Source of the DNA: Allacma fusca
Taxonomy: Eukaryota > Arthropoda > Collembola > Symphypleona > Sminthuridae
Reading direction: 5' to 3'
Assembly: GCA_947179485.1 (NCBI GenBank)
Contig: OX359247.1
Span: 43,004,801 to 43,068,800 of the forward strand
DNA length: 64,000 nt
A model generated the notes under the pieces. It saw only the letters and a list, made by a program, of their open reading frames with translations. It was not told where the DNA came from and did not search any database. Shown here one piece after another: positions 49,710 through 60,900 of the stretch. How positions within the stretch are numbered: the stretch's first letter is position 1; each line of letters starts with the position of its first letter. The position numbers and the translations under genes were made by a program.

Positions 49710-50606
49710 CATACTTGCAGTTTTGGTCCAAAGTTCAAATTCAGTTCCATTCACATCTCAAAATTTTTCGTACCGTTCAGTTAAGTTCAGTTCCCTTTGT
49801 TAAAATCTTGCCGTAGTTCAGTTCAATTCACTGTGTATTTTCCAGTCGTTACGTTCAGTTCAGTTAATTCTTGCAGTATTTTTTCAAAGTTCAATTCATA
49901 ATATACTTTTCGGTCGTTCAGTTCAGTTCACTTTATCTGTCATTAGCGTGTAAATTACGATATATTTAAGTGCCATTTATTTTTATTTTTATAGTTTGGA
50001 GCTTTGACTGAAGCAAGATTTTTTTGCTAAATGACTGATTAAATAACTGCTTTCAAAACTCCGGTGTTTTGAATTTGAGCTTTCTGATAAACAATCAATG
50101 TAAAAAAACCAAGCGCTTCTAAATTAATACATCATATAACTATTCTTACAATTATTGGGCTTTTTAATTCATGCAACTTCGGCCAAAATGTGCTGAATAC
50201 TCGTTCTTGAATGTAAAAATCTGTTTACATGTAAGAAATTTGATTGATTTGTAATTTAATGTCATTGAAATGTATTATCAAAAACCTGGGTGCTATCTTT
50301 TAAGATTACAAAAAAACTTTTTCATGCAATTTAGAGATATTTTGTATAATATTCGTTTTGTGTTCATGATTATATGAACTTATATTCAAACCCTGACTCT
50401 TAAGTTCAATTCAGTTCAATTTGCGTCACTTGAACGTATGATGAACGTTCGTTCACATTCAAAATAAGTTCTTCTGAGTTCAATTCAAATTCATTCAATC
50501 AAAAGTTTGCATTTAGCTAGTTCGTTCAAGTTCATTCAAAAACAATAAGAATAAGGGCTAGTTCAGTTCAGTTCACCACTTTATGAACTGAACGGCTGCA
50601 AGTATG
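49710..50606. mobile_element. Non-autonomous hAT-like DNA transposon, 897 bp
   Basis: The ends are CATACTTGCAG at 49710-49720 and its exact reverse complement CTGCAAGTATG at 50596-50606. Each end is flanked by the same 8 bp, CTTCAGAG, at 49702-49709 and 50607-50614. An 8-bp target duplication with short inverted repeats beginning CA and ending TG is the hallmark of the hAT superfamily. Both subterminal regions (about 240 bp each) are packed with GTTCAGTTC/GTTCAATTC motifs, as expected of repeated transposase binding sites. The middle has no open frame of 60 codons or more and no transposase domain, so it would depend on an active hAT elsewhere. The perfect target duplication suggests fairly recent insertion. 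Confidence 0.8.
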
Positions 50607-51131
50607 CTTCAGAGCTTCTCAGCTAAAAAATTCTTCCTTATTATTAAGGTTTGGCTCAAGTGAACCAAATTGGAAAACTACCGTCTTGACCGAGCTTGAC
50701 CTGAGCTTGGGATTGATTTGAGCTTGAAATTGAAACTATCCAAGAACAACGTGAGCTTGTTGTCAGCTCTGATTGGAGTGCATTATCATCAGAGATAAGT
50801 AGGAGCTTTGGATGTTCTTCTTCCCTTTGACGAGACCAAAGCCTTAAGTAGGTCCGAAAATTATATGGAATTCATTAGATATGTATAATCACATAATAGG
50901 GAGGGCCCTTCAGCGTCTCCCAATATCAGTGTGTAATTCCTAAATGGATTAAACCATTAGAGAGCGGGAGAAATGCTGGATCCACCTGGTCTCCACCAAA
51001 CTGTACTAGGAGATAAATGGTAAAGTTGGTCATGTATAGAGATAAGAGAGAATGGGGAATTGCAAGAAGGGAAGGCAGTAAAACAGAGCAAGAGCCAAGT
51101 ATGAAGACAACGTCCCTATACACAGTCTTCC

Positions 51132-51134
<3 letters not shown>

Positions 51135-51162
<28 letters not shown>
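51135..51162. repeat. (CT)n microsatellite
   Basis: Uninterrupted CT run. Confidence 0.95.
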
Positions 51163-51375
51163 ACGTCTATTAATAGATGAGCAAGCCATCCGCATCCTCT
51201 CATGCCTTATTAACCCAAGGGAGCTACATAGGATCTAGTACTATTTTGTTCATTTGTCCACATATCTATCCTTGGTTCTCCTCCATCCATACGTAAACAT
51301 TGAGGGGAACGGGGGTAGTAGGTATTTTCCCTATCTGTATGCATAGGCCGTCGTTCACTATATACGTACATACAT

Positions 51376-51417
51376 ACTATATCTATATACATACAAACTA
51401 TATCTATATACATACAA
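51376..51417. repeat. Perfect 21-bp tandem duplication
   Basis: Two identical 21-bp units starting at 51376 and 51397 lie in an AT-rich stretch with many TATC and ACAT motifs. Confidence 0.85.
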
Positions 51418-53263
51418 ATACCCATAGGACCTTAGACTCTACTAAGATCCACGTCCATACCTATATACACAAAGCACATGCATCTGTATAAATAACACAA
51501 CACACATACATAGATACTCAGCCCCCACGTATGTATATATCTATCTATCTACGTGCATGCATAAAACAACACATGCATTACCACGGAGAGAAAGAAGGAG
51601 CTGAGAGAGCAGATCCTTTGAGCCTAATGCAAACTCCGTAACTGTAATACACACTAATATCTATGCTCCAGCTCAGATCGCAATGCTCCTCTGTATTAAC
51701 TCCGTACTTTATAAGCAGAGCAAATGACAGAGCTTTTTACTCCCTGTAATATTCAGGCTGTTATCACCATACACACTCGGGCCGATCCATGAGTAAGAGC
51801 AGATCTTGGGCTCTCCATTAATTATACATATCTCAGTGTATAAACACATACTAAAAGTCCCAAATTAGTACGGGATCCAGAACACACAGACAGGGCCAGG
51901 GAGATATAATTATTACGTCAGTACACATACATAGATACATAGTGTATGTATCTATAGATATCTCCACACACACATCTCCAAAGGAACTCCAGGACTACTA
52001 GTCCTTACTCCTCCAGGACCATAAAATTTTAAGGAATTACTCCTCATTACAAATATTCCCTGGCTGTTGTGGAATCTTGAGCCAGACATTACCTTCATCC
52101 TGTATTCTGTATTCAGTCATGTACTTTGCTCCGGCGGAGTGCAACTACTACACCATCAGAGTGTACTGCAAGAAGTTCTGAGGGAGTCAAGCTCCAATAT
52201 AGTGACGGGGGTAGTAGTGATGGTGAGCGATTTCAGAATCTAAATTGCTCTTTCCGGTGGCAAGCAATCAAGTCATCCATCGATTGTCATCTGAACACAC
52301 AAATAAACTCACCCACATCGTAATATCCCTCCTATTTTGTATGACAATAGTGTCGCCCCAGTGCACAATACTCTCTGTGTAGACTATATGAGCTCATATA
52401 GGCCCCCTTCCAAGTGTAATAAAAGAAGCACAACAATAGCCCAGTGAAGGAAGGGCAGACAAATAAACAACAAGAGGGAAAGCTTGTCCTGTGTCAATAA
52501 GTCCGGAGAATTACAAAGAAGAGAGGAAATCGGGAGAGGGTTTCCGGAGCGGAAAGGATTAAGTTTAAAAAGAAATGCTCCTACGGCCCTGACTCCATTT
52601 TAAATAAAATACGTTAATACGTGTACAGATATATGGAAATATACATACATATGCATTCCCTTTGTGCATCTCAAAACGATCTCCGCCTCCCAAATCCCCC
52701 GTTGACGTCAACTTTTCTCTCAGTAAATATTTACTGAGGAAACTCTCTATTATTTTTGAACTCTACAAATTATTCTAAATTTCCCGCCTTCTCCGTATTT
52801 TTTTTTCAAAGTGTCAACCTCAAAATCTTTCCTGAATATAAAAATAGAACGAGGGTTGATTAGAAATAAATTTTGTGGAAAATTTGAGATTTTTGTAATA
52901 CTTTGTGCCCCAGTGGAAGTATTTTATTGTTTTTTCCATAGCTGTACATACATACATACTGTACATACATTGTAGGGTTGAAGGGAACTGTACTTGAGTG
53001 AGTAGACTTCACTGAAATGGGATGGGAATGAAATGAAGCGGAACGAATCGGGGAGAAATTGCGGCGCGGAAGTATTTGAAATAGCCCGAAACGACCGAAA
53101 ATAGGTGAAATCAGTAAATGTGTGGAGAGGAGAGAGAGAGGGAAAATTAAAAATAGAGTTCCTACGGAAGACCAAATCTGAGCGGGGAAAAAAGAAGAAA
53201 TCAGAGCCGTTAATGTAAAAATAAAGCGGAAATTCCAGAGGAGCAGGAAGAGAAGAAAAACTG

Positions 53264-53296
53264 AAGAGAGAGAGAGAGAGTGAGAGAGAGAGAGAA
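53264..53296. repeat. (GA)n microsatellite
   Basis: GA run with one TGA break, within a purine-rich segment of about 400 bp. The long minus-strand open frame here reads poly-Ser/Leu/Phe and is not a gene. Confidence 0.95.
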
Positions 53297-54917
53297 GGTT
53301 TGAGGCCCAGGGAAGAGAGAGAGGGAGGAGGAGAAAAAAGATAATTCCTGAGAACAAAAAATCCCATAAAGTTTACAGTGTCTAAAGTAAAGTGTGGGAG
53401 GAAGAAAAATGAGGCGATGGAGGAGAACATGGAGATGAGGTAGATAAAAAATTCAACTTTGCTCATCCGAAGGAGCCATTTCCCCCTGTTCCATTGGGTC
53501 GGGCTATACATCCGTAGGTATACATAGATACATACATATGGTCTTGTCTCTATAGGAAAAAAATAAAATAAAAAAAAAGCAAAAGAGGACCATATGTACA
53601 TAAATATGTAGCCCTGCTGGCCATAAAGCAAAGGAAGCTTAATGTCTCAGCACACAACGTCATGCTCCTGTACAGCCCAGTAACTGAGGAGACTTGGAGC
53701 AACTCAATCTTTCCCAAATGTGTGCACTCTCCCTCCCAATCCAACACACACGACCCACTCTCGTTTATTAATCCTTTGCCCATATTTGTATACACTTACC
53801 CTTTATACGTACTCACTAAGGGCAAAACCTGTCAAAGTCACTAGGGCCCGTATTGATTTTTTCCCATGGTGTATACATATGTATCTATGTACACCCACAG
53901 ATATCCTCATCTCCACGACGTTGTACGTGTAATATCCCCCGGACTCTTGAATGAGTGTATAAAGTGTGAGTGAAAAGGGTAGGAGAGAAAAAAAAATCAA
54001 GGGAAAAAATCCTCCGCTTAAAAAATACATGGAAGAAAGAAGAGAGGCTGATGATGATGAGATGAGAACGGAAGGAAAGACGATTAGTACTGTGAGGTTG
54101 GCAAAAAAAAAATTACTCATGAGCATCAAATGTCTTTGAAAGAGCTCTCCTCTTCTTCATTCACGTCTCTCGCTGAGAGTCGGAAACAACGGGATGGCAA
54201 GCCACCTTGCCAAACATTGCTCAACATACACTAAAGCCTCTGTTCCCCTCACATGGCACCGTTCCTTTCCGGATTCCTAAACCAAAGGAGAAAGCCAATT
54301 GCCCGCTTTAGTTCAGCTCTCCCCACATGTGCACACCTCCGAGTCCAGAGTAGCATGCACTCCTGCACACACACAAGTGAGTGAAGACTAGAAATTTAAA
54401 TTCCTTGACAACAATCCCCCGTAATTTTCAACTGTGCCTGTATTTGTATACATAATTATATAAATTACACACACTCACACACACACACACACAAACAAAC
54501 ACATATCTTATACCTCTACGTTTACACATGCTCCCAGGATTTTTGTACACCTTCTATAGTGTAACGTAAGAGAAGAAACGTGTTTGTTCTTTCCGTGCCA
54601 AAAAATTTAATTTTCTTGATGAGCCTCCAAGCACTCTGGCCTAACATACATTTGTGCATACACATGTGAAAATTAATTATTCGCATCAGGTGCTCACATA
54701 AACTGGGAATAGTTTTGCAATTTCGTCGTAACTCATCTCCACCATGGGACGAATTGTGAATTACCCCCTCATTTGATTAGCATCTCTGGACTGAGCCTGA
54801 ATTTACTGGAGTAATTTAGTCAAAAAATAGTGCAAACGTGTTATATTTTTTTTAAATTCCCACGTTTTTTTTCTTCTTCTAATTTGTCAATTTTTGTAAT
54901 AAAGAATACTCAAGATA

Positions 54918-54964
54918 ATGTCCAAGATTAAAGTGGCCTTAAGGGTTCGTCCCCTCTCATCAAG
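54918..54964 (+). CDS. Kinesin exon 1
   Basis: The exon codes for [15 protein letters not shown] plus two bases of Arg16, beta-strand 1 of the motor. The donor AG|GTAAGT is strong. Only 15 full codons, so it rests on the match to the kinesin N-terminus and frame continuity. Confidence 0.85.
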
Positions 54965-57900
54965 GTAAGTAATTTAAAGGAGATTTTGTAGAAACTGTGG
55001 ATATAAATTGATTGTGAGCTCAGTATCTCAATGGGAATAATAATTCTGTAGTTTATGTGTAACTCTGGGCTCCTTTTGGGAGATCACCCAGGAATGCATG
55101 TGCATACTGTATGTGTTTAGTGTTATGGGAAGTTGATGGGAATGTGATTGTGCAATTTCACAGGGAACGGGACGAGAAATACCCGCTCGTGGTGCAAGTG
55201 GAAAATAATTCTGCCTTCATAACTGACATTCGGGTAAGATGGGAAAAAAAGTAAATAGTTTGGGGATTTTTTGTCCCTGTCTGTTATTTCCTCTCTCCTG
55301 AGTCTCATCATATTATTTGTACTTACGTTAAAATCGTACACGTTCCGAAATTTTTGGCATGTTCTTCCTTCCTTTTGCATCCTGTTTTTTTCCCTCTCTT
55401 TGAAATCTTCTGAGATAAATATAGTAGTTTCGATTGGATATTTTTTCTATCCATCTCTCTATTTTTCTCTCTCTCTCTCCTCTCTCTCTCTCTTTCTCTC
55501 TCTCACTCTTCCACTTCTATTTGCCCTCACTCTCATCTCTCGAAAAACTTATTGCCGTTATTCAGTGAGAGCCAGCCAAGCAAGGAAGAGTAGCAAAAAA
55601 AGGCAGACACGCGTCCCTTACGTAATAAACCGTTGACTAGGAATAACATTGACAAACATCAACGGAGAAACAAACATCTCACGAACATCATGTCTGACTA
55701 AGTTGCTCCAAATTTATGACTATAGCCGTATCCATAAATTTACCGAGCCGAGCATTGCCATTGCCCTCTCGAGTCAATATGTATGGACGGGTGTGTTGCG
55801 TAAAAGAGAGGCTCTTTATTGAAGCACGTTGCTTTATTTTTTATTAAAAAAAAAAATTAGCCACATTCCGGATTCACCAGGAAGCTCAAGTATAGTTGGA
55901 GTATTTTACAAATTACAGCAACTGGTAACAGGGCAGGGGATAGGAGACGAGTGTGGTTACAGGAGAAGGAGAAATACTTGAGTTTATTTTCTATTCGCAT
56001 GTAAACAGGCTAATGATTACTCAATATCTATGTAAGATGAGACTTCTCCCAAGATTTTAACATCTTGTCACGTACTTCCTCCTAACTTGGTTTGTATTCC
56101 GATACCTTCAAAACACCCACACGGAGTTCAAACGGAACTTCCCGGATCAATCTAAAACCTTCGGAGTATCTATGTATCTATTGGAACATTTCAGCCTTAG
56201 CAACACTTGCTACACATTTATTGGAAGCAATTTATACGTGGGCGTTTGTTGAATACTAGAAAAATCTACGACCAAAATTGGATTTCCGATGTATATACTG
56301 TATATTTCCTTGCTTATAGCCACTTGGGCCTCCTCAAGTGTGGGAGAGATACATTTTTTTTAAAAGGACTCCAAGCTTAAACAAAATATCCAGCAGGGCA
56401 ATATTTAAATTACCTTAAAACAAAATATGTCATAAATCTCCCGTAAAAAAAAAAAGCTTACGGAGAAATGTGTCTGGAGAGGCGGAAAGGAGAAAAAGAC
56501 GACGATTGAGAAACACAAGGGCGAGATTGAGATATGTACATACGTGGACGATAAAACTCGTTTTATATCCTTTTTTCCCTGTGGTTTCAGGTCCCTGAAA
56601 AACCGGCAGCGGACAGTCGGCAGCGCTTTCGCCAATTTGATTTCGATCATGCATTCTGGCTCACTGACTGCTGTGAATGGGGAGCAAGTCAGGAGGAAGT
56701 TTATAATGAAATGGCCCCAGCCCTCGAGAAATCCATACTCCAGGGCTACAATGCCTGTCTCCTTGCTTACGGTCAGAGTGGCACGGGGAAAACCCATACC
56801 ATGTTGGGCACCAAAGTATGTCAACATTTTTTTCCAATTATTTTAAACCTTTTAACGCTACTTAAACCATTTTTCACATTTGTCCTGCCCAAGAGGATTA
56901 GCTATGTTATGGGTGAGGGGGGGGGGCATAGTTGATTTTCTATGAACTGGGAAATATCTAATTGACATTTTAACGTGACACAGACGGACCCAGGTTTAAT
57001 TCCCCGGTTGTGTCACAGCCTTTGGGAGAAGCTGAGGCAAGGTCGGGAGAACTCGTCCTTTCGCATGGAAGTGAGCTTTATGGAAATCTACCGTGAGAAA
57101 GTGCGGGATTTATTGACGCCGGATAAACCGCTCAAACTACGAGAACATCCGCAGAATGGACCACATGTTCAAGGTTCAATTTTCTTTTCCCTTCCTTCCT
57201 TCCTTCCCATATCCCATATCCCATCCCACTTGCAGAGAGGAAAATGTTCCTTTTGGCTTTTCACTCTCCCTTATCTATAGATACATGTATCCTTGTTTCT
57301 CCATTACCCCCACCCTATATAGATATTGTGTCTGTGTCTCCTGTAAAAACTTTTTGTGTTTCTAAAATGCTCCACTTCAATTTAGATTTTTCGCACGAAA
57401 GTTATTGCTCTGAGATGGGGATCGTTGAAGCCTTGACGGAAACCCAGTGCACCTGAGGCCGTTTCTGATATTAACATTAACCAAGGCGTCCTTCCTCCCT
57501 GAAACTTCTTTTATGAAATTTCCCTATCTCTGCATAGACTCTTTCCCATGAATAGCAACTAGGGCCCAGACTGTGAGTATCGAGTATCGGTATAAGGGGT
57601 GAGGGGAGGGTGGGGGGGAAGAGCATTCCGGATGAGATTTCAATGAGCAAATCACCTCCGCCTGTGTAGTACAGTAATAGCATTCAAAGTACTCCTATTT
57701 GTCACCTTTGACAGAGAGGCTCAATTTAAGCACGTTTCCCCATCCATTCAGAATTCTCTCTATGAATAAATCCATGGAAAGTGGAAACATATGCACATCC
57801 CATAGGCTACCACATAAATATTTGTTTCCATTTATCCAACATAATACGCAACTCTCAGAGCATTTCAACAGACTCCTGGAATCCTATGCATTACTGTATG

Positions 57901-60900
57901 TACATACGCAAGGGAAGGGAACAGTAGAATGTTTGGACAGGAGAAAGCAGTCTGCAAAACTGAATGAAAAGGGAACAGCCTGGGAAGAGCTATTTGAGAA
58001 TAAATACATACTAAATGCAATTGTTAGATAAGGGGAAGATTTGAACTTGAGTGTAGAAATTTCTAGAAATAAAAATAATGTTTTTATTTACAAACGTTTC
58101 ATTTCAAAACAACATAAGTTCCTATCATTAGAAAGGGAATTGCGAATGGTACGCTCGGACAAAATAGCTCTGCTTCTTAGCAGACCCTCATTTTGTCATA
58201 AACACTGTGCAGGTATCTTCGGCTAAGAAGCTATGATGAACACGCTTGAATCTTATTATTGAAAATACCACCGCGATTTGCAAAATCGTTCCTTAGGAAA
58301 AATGAAACAAGCGTTTTTATTACTGAGCCTATTTCAACGCTCGTTGTGATTTCTGGCCAGTTTTGAAGACTTTAAAGAGGTGTTAGGAAATTTAGTTTTT
58401 GCATTTAAATTAGTTTGTAGTTAGTTTCCATTGCTTCTTAGCCGGAAGTTGTACAGGTTGGGAAAGGAATGGTAACACCTGTTCTTTGTTATTGTTATAC
58501 ATAGCTACGACTTGATATGTTCGTATCATCCGTATGAGGTTACTTATATAAGACGTATGTACCCTCCTTGTTTTAAACAGATTTGACCCGAGTCGAAGTG
58601 ACAGAGGAAATTGGCCTCGTAGATTTACTGTGGGAAGGAGAGAGACGTCGAGCGATTGGGACTACAGGGTCGAATCGCAGGAGTAGCCGGAGTCATGCCA
58701 TTTGGACACTCTACCTTACCTATAGGGATGGACCTGACTATCAAAATCTGATTACGAACCAAGTTCACCTTGTCGACTTGGCTGGAAGGTTAGTCCATCA
58801 ATGAGGATTTACTTGGATAGCCAATGAGACTTTACACAATGTACTTAGTCTTATTGACAACTCCAGCTTGTTTTCAGAAGATTGCTCACCGTAACCCTTA
58901 ATGCATTATGCATTGGAGGGAAATCAAGTGAAAGTATCTAGTAGAGGAGTGAAAGTGTGATAAATAAATTAGTCCAGAAAGCCGTGAATACTAATAAGAA
59001 GCTGGGAAATTGTTTACAATTTTTCTATTTACATATATATCTATCCTGTACAGTGAGAAAGCAGACTTGTCAGCAACCAAACATTTGTTGGCGGAAGGGG
59101 CGGACATCAACCGTTCCCTAGTTTCCTTGGGAAATGTAATTTCCAGCTTAGGTATAATTATTTTTGTACACACATTACTTCACCTTTGACATAAATGCAG
59201 AGTCACGTTCTCAATTTAAAAACATTATAATTTGGTCTGACTTGAAGAGGTAGTGACTGGAAAGAATTTCAAGCTTGTTTTTGTATGAATAGCGGAGAAG
59301 CTTCAGTACATCCCTTATCGAGACTCAGCTCTAACATGGCTCCTTAAGGACTCACTGGGTGGAAATGCAAACACTTCTATTATTATTAGTGAGTGTTGTT
59401 TTTGTGTGTGTGTGTGTGTGAGAGAGAGACTTTGTTTATATTTTATGTATAAATGTTTGTTTTTTTTCGAACTAGTGGGATTTTTACAGGGGAAAGTTCA
59501 AAGTTAATTGTGCTATTATTCCCTGCAGCTGCGTCCCCTGCCAGTTGTAGTCACGCCCAGACTTTAAATAGCCTTAGATTTGCACAGCGTGCAAGACTTG
59601 TTGAGAATAAACCCGAGGTCAACTTGACTTCCTGTCCGAATCGGACTTCTTCCGAGTCTTACATTGCTTCCATTTTTGATATTCGCAAGGACATTTCAAG
59701 ATTGGCTAATATCCTCAAAGTGGCTCAGAATGTAAGTTTCATTTTCCTATGTTTACCCCCAGTCTCTTTAGAAATCGATTTCCAGTTATGCAAACGTCCA
59801 TAGTAATCCAGTTCCCTCAAACCCTTCTTTTACAACTCGTAAGAGATTCCTGGGAAAATTCTGATTAATGTAAATATTTTCAAAAAACAAAGAAATTCAA
59901 TTTTCAGAAATATACTCGCATAGTTGAGTAGGTACGTGACATTTCAGTTACTAGTTACTGTTTCAAGCAGTGCCTTAGTTATTCGAACTGTTTCTCAATC
60001 TTTGTCACATATTTTTTGTATTTATTACTAAAATCAATTTACATTATTTTCCTCCTCTTTTTTATAACTTTTGATTCAAATTCAAAACAAGAAGTACTGA
60101 AGTTGGTTTTTAGCACCGTTCTGTTTTCATATTGTTAGTTCCTCCATATTATCTTTCCATTATGTGTAACTTTTGCGTAGCTTAACTTCTTATGATGATT
60201 TGATTAATTACTTTATATTATGTAGACGTATACTTATATTAATTACACTTAATTTTTTTGCATAATAAATTACAATAGTTTTTAACATGGAAATACGGGG
60301 CAGGGGCTGTGACCTCTGACTGATTAAATTGTAATATATTTTATTAGAAGAATCCTTCAATGCTCTCGAGTGCAATACTCTCTCGCGATTTTGGTAATCC
60401 GGAACAATTTAAGTGTTTACTTCCGGGGAACGTTACTTCCTTTGAGTATTGGCGCGTGACCGTAAGCAACTAACTCACTGGCTTGTATATGCAAGTTAAT
60501 TATTAAAAATCTCTTTTCATTGTATTTGCTATCCGAGGATGATTCAGGTCAAATCCATCTGTTTTAAATCCATGAACATTACAGAATGAGGTTGGAATAA
60601 ATATTCTAATTTAAATGTCAATCATACAAAAAATTCAGGGACACTCTTGCCCTTTTTGTATCAATTCTTATCAATTAGATTCCGAGCTTACAAACCGGAA
60701 AGCAGGGTTATTAAAATCTCTTGAAATAATAATAATTTAATTAAAATTAAATTTGCAAAGTGTTCGTGTACGTGGACTCTAGCTTATTATAGAGGACGGC
60801 AGGAAGGATTAGCGTGGGTAAATAAACGGGGAATTGAACTATAGCTAGAGTCCATATAGTGATTATATTTGATTTGACTAAAAATCCTATTTCACAGAAC

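Larger units (their letters stand above)
42600..54900. other. Gene-poor region between the GH32 and kinesin genes
   Basis: About 12 kb with no recognisable gene. It holds one hAT-like element, a 21-bp tandem duplication at 51.38 kb and many (GA)n/(CT)n microsatellites (43.30, 43.65, 46.67, 48.22, 48.30, 48.54, 49.38, 51.14 and 53.27 kb), with an 11-base G run at 48,316-48,326. Long open frames at 43.1-43.8 and 52.9-53.6 kb run through these repeats and are not credible genes. Confidence 0.6.

Noticed and set aside
52924-53631. 235-codon minus-strand open frame
   Set aside because: It reads through a purine-rich and (GA)n segment, giving poly-Ser/Leu/Phe; low complexity explains the absence of stops.
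57699-58031. 110-codon frame inside kinesin intron 4
   Set aside because: The kinesin motor is continuous across exons 4 and 5 without it; no motif.
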